Source: Candidatus Bathyarchaeota archaeon
GTDB taxonomy: Archaea > Thermoproteota > Bathyarchaeia > TCS64
Reading direction: 5' to 3'
NCBI GenBank assembly: GCA_018396695.1
Contig: JAGTQU010000017.1
Location: 1 to 33,718, forward strand
DNA length: 33,718 nt
In this document: positions 31,416-33,718 of the stretch, piece after piece
How the letters are laid out: every line of letters starts with the position of its first letter
How positions within the stretch are numbered: the stretch's first letter is position 1
Notes under the pieces: generated by a model
What the model was told of the DNA's origin: nothing
The model's database searches: none
What the model saw: the letters and a program-made list of their open reading frames with translations, nothing else
Made by a program: the position numbers and the translations under genes

Positions 31416-31733
31416 GTGTACTCGATAGGATTCTGGATTATAGGAGCGATATTAATCGGATTCGGAATGTCTCAGGTGACTGCCCTTGCCATGGCTTATC
31501 CTGCTAAATACTACATTAACTTAGTAATAGGCATCCTATCGACTCTAAGCGGAGTGATCCTAATTGCATTAGGTGGTTTCGCGTCTCTGCTAAAAGTTTT
31601 CACCGAGTTGATAATCAGCGAAATCAAAAACCCCAAAGAGATGGTGCAAAGCAATCCACTTTGTAAACGGTGTGGGCGAGAATATCCAATCGGCTCAAAG
31701 TATTGTTCGAATTGTGGCAGTGAACTAAGCTAA
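31416..31733 (+). CDS. Small membrane protein with C-terminal zinc ribbon
   Basis: 105 aa, no named family. Two membrane helices (GFWIIGAILIGFGMSQVTAL and INLVIGILSTLSGVILIALGGF) are followed by a cytosolic zinc ribbon, CKRCGREYPIGSKYCSNCG, of the common zinc-ribbon-2 type. The start is GTG 31416; no clear Shine-Dalgarno. Its layout, two helices then a zinc ribbon, resembles the protein at 10863-11306, though the sequences are not clearly related. Its stop overlaps by four bases the 3' end of the frameshifted gene on the opposite strand. Confidence 0.7.
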   Translation: MYSIGFWIIGAILIGFGMSQVTALAMAYPAKYYINLVIGILSTLSGVILIALGGFASLLKVFTELIISEIKNPKEMVQSNPLCKRCGREYPIGSKYCSNCGSELS

Positions 31734-32205
31734 AATGATGTAAGTAAAGAAACTTGCTGATCTTTCTCATCCTGTGATTTTATCCCCTTGATTATTTTCT
31801 TAGCTAGTTTACGATAATCAAGAAAACATTTAATCTCATTATCTTGGTTCCCTAATCTTCCCACGATTCGCGGCAGCTTTTTCTTACCCTTAGGCCCCAT
31901 CTAAGCGTCGAAGGCCCTTTAATCCCTTGCATCAAGGCGTATTCTTTCAATGTAGGCAACTGAGACTCGATGGCTACCCAATTCATTATCTGAATATTCT
32001 CAGACCACGTCACAGATCTATTGAAAACCGCATGATAGTGGTCCTCACTCGAAAATATCACTATGAAGCCATCGAGATCAAACCAAACATAAGCTCGTAT
32101 AACCCATTTTTTAACTTTCTTTAAGGGTACATCGTCGAAGTCGAGTTTCACTGTTGACCTGTCAGAGTAACCCATGATAGGATTAGGAGTCGACTTTGAA
32201 GTCAA
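31730..32205 (-). pseudogene. Frameshifted element protein, possibly primase/replication-like
   Basis: The first frame (32205 to 31852) gives 117 aa ending ...GPSTLRWGLRVRKSCRESWED. Near 31900 a one-base shift opens a second frame that runs on for about 55 codons (MGPKGKKKLPRIVGRLGNQD..., ...LLTSF) to a TAG at 31730. Joined, the protein reads STLR-MGPKGKKKLPRIV, which fits the STLRxSPKGxKPSPRIV ending I recall for hypothetical proteins of archaeal elements; this recollection needs a search. VKLDFDDV and FSSEDHYHAVF resemble the acidic and sxH motifs of archaeo-eukaryotic primases, but this is only a pattern resemblance. The start overlaps the upstream gene by 23 bases. Either decay, an error in the sequence, or -1 frameshifting. 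Confidence 0.6.
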
Positions 32206-32572
32206 GCCAGTACCCCTCCGAACCGTATCTGCTTGGATTCGAGATGAAGTCTCTCGCCGAGAGAGTCATGAACTGCCCCTTAGGCGGATGATGATAAGCC
32301 AACCTAACAGCTCTCTCTAAGTCTCTCCCAGTGCCGAAGAACTCGTATCTGCGTGATTGCCTCCCAAACCTGTTAACCCCCACACCGTAAACCGCAATGG
32401 CCTTCCCATATGTCGTCTTTCTTATGACGTATTCAACCCAAGGCTCCCAGTGAACAAATCGACCTCTCTCATCACGGGTAACATTGACTCTTCCCTTACC
32501 CTTCCAGTTCTCCTTACGAGTCTGTGAAGTCACTTCACGCCCTCCCTTCTCTTCATTAACTGAGTAAGCCAA
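32183..32572 (-). CDS. Hypothetical protein of the element
   Basis: 129 aa, not recognised. The N-terminus is basic and probably disordered (GGREVTSQTRKENWKGKGRVN). The rest is a small alpha/beta domain with many aromatic residues (WEPWVEYVIRKTTYGKAIAVY, RRYEFFGTGRDLERAVRLAY, GYWLDFKVDS). It overlaps its upstream neighbour by 43 bases and its downstream neighbour by 23, so the genes are probably translated from one message. No membrane helix, metal motif or catalytic motif is seen. Confidence 0.65.
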   Translation of the reverse strand: MAYSVNEEKGGREVTSQTRKENWKGKGRVNVTRDERGRFVHWEPWVEYVIRKTTYGKAIAVYGVGVNRFGRQSRRYEFFGTGRDLERAVRLAYHHPPKGQFMTLSARDFISNPSRYGSEGYWLDFKVDS

Positions 32573-33054
32573 ACATCGTAGGAGTCTGGTTCCTCTCCGC
32601 TAGCTTCACAGTTTTTCACATAGAACTCGTATTTTGCATGTTGTCGCTTCTTTTCTATTTCTTTATAGTTCTGTGGTTCAATGTTTTGATCTATTTCTTT
32701 TTTTAAACGGGCCTTTGCTTGGAAGTACGCTTGGACCTCAGGGTTAGATCTGAGTAAATTTTCTGGATCCTGCTCAGCTTCCGTTAGCTGAAAAGGTATT
32801 GCCTTTTTGTTTAAAGTGAACGAGTTACCATCAAAGACCAATATTCCTCTCGTTTCAAGATCTGGAAGATACTCCTCCTCTACTTTCCTCCTGCTTATCC
32901 CTAGCGTCGCGGAGGCGACTCTGATGAGGTTCAGTCTAGTCTTAGGTTCGATGCTCTCTGCGAGATAGGCGGTTATTCTAATAGCCTCTATTCTCTTCTT
33001 GGCACCACCGAATAGAACCGTCGGATCTGGGATAAGCATTTCCCAGTCAATCAT
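32530..33054 (-). CDS. Hypothetical protein with a winged-helix-like N-terminal half
   Basis: 174 aa, no family recognised. Residues 20-80 (RIEAIRITAYLAESIEPKTRLNLIR..., LGISRRKVEEEYLPDLETRGILVFDGNSFTL) have the pattern of a winged helix: three helices, then a beta hairpin. The C-terminal half is charged and helical (AYFQAKARLKKEIDQ, YKEIEKKRQHAKYEFYVKN). It could bind DNA as a regulator or replication accessory protein; this is inference. It overlaps the upstream ribbon-helix-helix gene by four bases (ATGA-type coupling) and the downstream gene by 43. Confidence 0.65.
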   Translation of the reverse strand: MIDWEMLIPDPTVLFGGAKKRIEAIRITAYLAESIEPKTRLNLIRVASATLGISRRKVEEEYLPDLETRGILVFDGNSFTLNKKAIPFQLTEAEQDPENLLRSNPEVQAYFQAKARLKKEIDQNIEPQNYKEIEKKRQHAKYEFYVKNCEASGEEPDSYDVWLTQLMKRREGVK

Positions 33055-33251
33055 CTCAAGACCTCCTTTTGTGGTGCTATTCCTAGGGCCTTCTTAGTGT
33101 CGTCTGGATAGTAGGAGAGACCAGCCAACTCCTTTCTGATAGCCTTTCTAACGAAGTCACTCAGATCCTCGCCCCTCGCCTCGCATACAGATTCCAATAA
33201 CCTGCGATCTGAGGGAGAGATCCTTAAGCCAATTCTGTTGTTAACCAACAT
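33051..33251 (-). CDS. Ribbon-helix-helix (CopG/Arc-like) protein
   Basis: 66 aa. RIGLRISPSDRRLLESVCEARGEDLSDFVRKAIRKEL matches the ribbon-helix-helix layout: one strand (IGLRIS), helix A (PSDRRLLESVCEARG), helix B (DLSDFVRKAIRKEL). Such proteins bind DNA as dimers and act as plasmid copy-number, antitoxin or relaxosome (MobC-like) proteins. No toxin gene is adjacent. It is the first gene of the minus-strand set, and an inverted repeat 34-61 bases upstream of its ATG could be its own operator. Confidence 0.8.
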   Translation of the reverse strand: MLVNNRIGLRISPSDRRLLESVCEARGEDLSDFVRKAIRKELAGLSYYPDDTKKALGIAPQKEVLR

Positions 33252-33284
33252 CTACCACGGTTCAACAGATTTATTAAGGAGTAT

Positions 33285-33312
33285 TTAACAGGTAAAGATA
33301 ACGACCTGTTAA
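33285..33312. promoter_or_regulatory. Spaced palindrome between divergent regulator genes, candidate operator
   Basis: TTAACAGGT (33285-33293) and ACCTGTTAA (33304-33312) are perfect 9-base arms with a 10-base spacer. A second nested pair, AGGTAAA (33290-33296) and TTTACCT (33313-33319), shares the AGGT core. The site lies between the ribbon-helix-helix gene and the winged-helix gene and is a likely binding site for one or both. Confidence 0.55.
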
Positions 33313-33325
33313 TTTACCTAACTGG

Positions 33326-33718
33326 ATGCGGGTTGAGATGATTGAGGACATAGAGCGCAACAAGAAAATCGATGAAGTAACAAGAGAGGCCTTTACCTTA
33401 GATGATTACTGCTCCAACATCTTCCTTGAAATTATTATCAGAGAAAAAATTAGGTTTAATCAGCTTCACAAAAACCTGCTCGCCTTAGGCGTTAAATTGT
33501 CGAAGCCGACCCTCTCTGAGCATCTTAAACATCTCCTAGCAAGGGACTTGATAACTAGAAAAGTTGAGGAGGCTCAAAACGTCACTTACTCGCCTAACCC
33601 TGAGAAGCTCCCTTCAAAACTGCCGCCGGAGAGTCTTGAAGTCTTCGACTTCTTAAAGGGGATTACTACGAAGGAACCCGCTCATTCTTTGGAGCAGGTG
33701 AAAAGAAATAGATCAAAA
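33326..33718 (+). CDS. Winged-helix transcriptional regulator, truncated by the window end
   Basis: 131 codons without a stop up to the window end, so the 3' part is missing. The winged helix runs over IFLEIIIREKIRFNQLHKNL, LSKPTLSEHLKHLLARDLITRKVEE and the wing strand NVTYSPN; TLSEHLKHL is the recognition helix region, as in ArsR-like regulators. The ATG at 33326 is the first in frame; ATG 33338 is the alternative. Divergent from the ribbon-helix-helix gene across the candidate operator, so it may autoregulate and control the element genes. Confidence 0.75.
   Translation, partial: MRVEMIEDIERNKKIDEVTREAFTLDDYCSNIFLEIIIREKIRFNQLHKNLLALGVKLSKPTLSEHLKHLLARDLITRKVEEAQNVTYSPNPEKLPSKLPPESLEVFDFLKGITTKEPAHSLEQVKRNRSK

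Larger units (their letters stand above)
31730..33718. mobile_element. Candidate integrated-element segment (extends beyond the window)
   Basis: Four small, closely packed or overlapping genes on the minus strand (31730-33251) lack metabolic homologs. They include a ribbon-helix-helix protein and a possible replication-type protein, and a divergent winged-helix gene faces them across an inverted-repeat operator. Such packing is typical of archaeal plasmids, viruses and their integrated remnants. No integrase, tRNA attachment site or clear boundary is visible. The frameshift in the 31730-32205 gene suggests decay. Confidence 0.4.

Noticed and set aside
33051-33251. Antitoxin of a toxin-antitoxin pair
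   Set aside because: The adjacent genes do not resemble a PIN, RelE or MazF toxin, so only a ribbon-helix-helix DNA-binding role is supported.

Overview
The window looks like a mid-GC archaeal chromosome segment, most likely Thermoproteota and possibly a Bathyarchaeia-like lineage (the lineage is inference). Direct support for an archaeon: a tRNA-Trp split by an intron at 37/38 with a bulge-helix-bulge-like fold, a stand-alone 5S rRNA gene with a TATA box, type II methionine aminopeptidase, a TFS-type transcript-cleavage-factor paralog, a DUF1512 protein, a stand-alone Lrp ligand-binding domain, ADP-forming acyl-CoA synthetase, and many TTG/GTG starts and A/T-rich TATA boxes at archaeal spacing.

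Layout. 1-4830: RAM-domain regulator, CocE/NonD hydrolase, a CBS-pair gene broken by two compensating frameshifts, a SWIM zinc-finger protein and an MFS transporter. 4970-5890: intron-containing tRNA-Trp behind a tandemly duplicated promoter, an ASCH protein and 5S rRNA. 5928-9585: MacB/FtsX-type ABC exporter (permease then ATPase). 9706-18405: housekeeping and small metabolic genes (DUF1512, zinc-ribbon membrane protein, methionine aminopeptidase, universal stress protein, DUF1177, MBL hydrolase, SLC13 transporter, OsmC, FMN-binding protein, TFS paralog). 18454-26163: DUF6282 amidohydrolase-like protein, SdhA-like flavoprotein, class III CoA-transferase, an 850-bp gene-free stretch with a possible pseudoknotted RNA, then HpaI-type aldolase, acyl-CoA synthetase alpha subunit and an ATC-hydrolase-like protein. 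26293-31160: SCP2-like protein, aminotransferase, and a divergent 2-oxoacid:ferredoxin oxidoreductase operon in which alpha and beta are fused. 31188-31312: a strongly G-poor, C/T- and CAAA-rich tract. 31730-33718: small overlapping genes, a ribbon-helix-helix protein and a divergent winged-helix gene that look like part of an integrated element, one of them frameshifted.

How the genes may work together (inference): the aminotransferase, 2-oxoacid:ferredoxin oxidoreductase and ADP-forming acyl-CoA synthetase are the three core steps of archaeal amino-acid fermentation (amino acid to 2-oxoacid to acyl-CoA to acid plus ATP). The CoA-transferase, flavoprotein, HpaI aldolase, DASS anion transporter and hydrolases fit an organic-acid or peptide-degrading heterotroph. 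The ATP-grasp beta subunit that the synthetase needs is not in the window.
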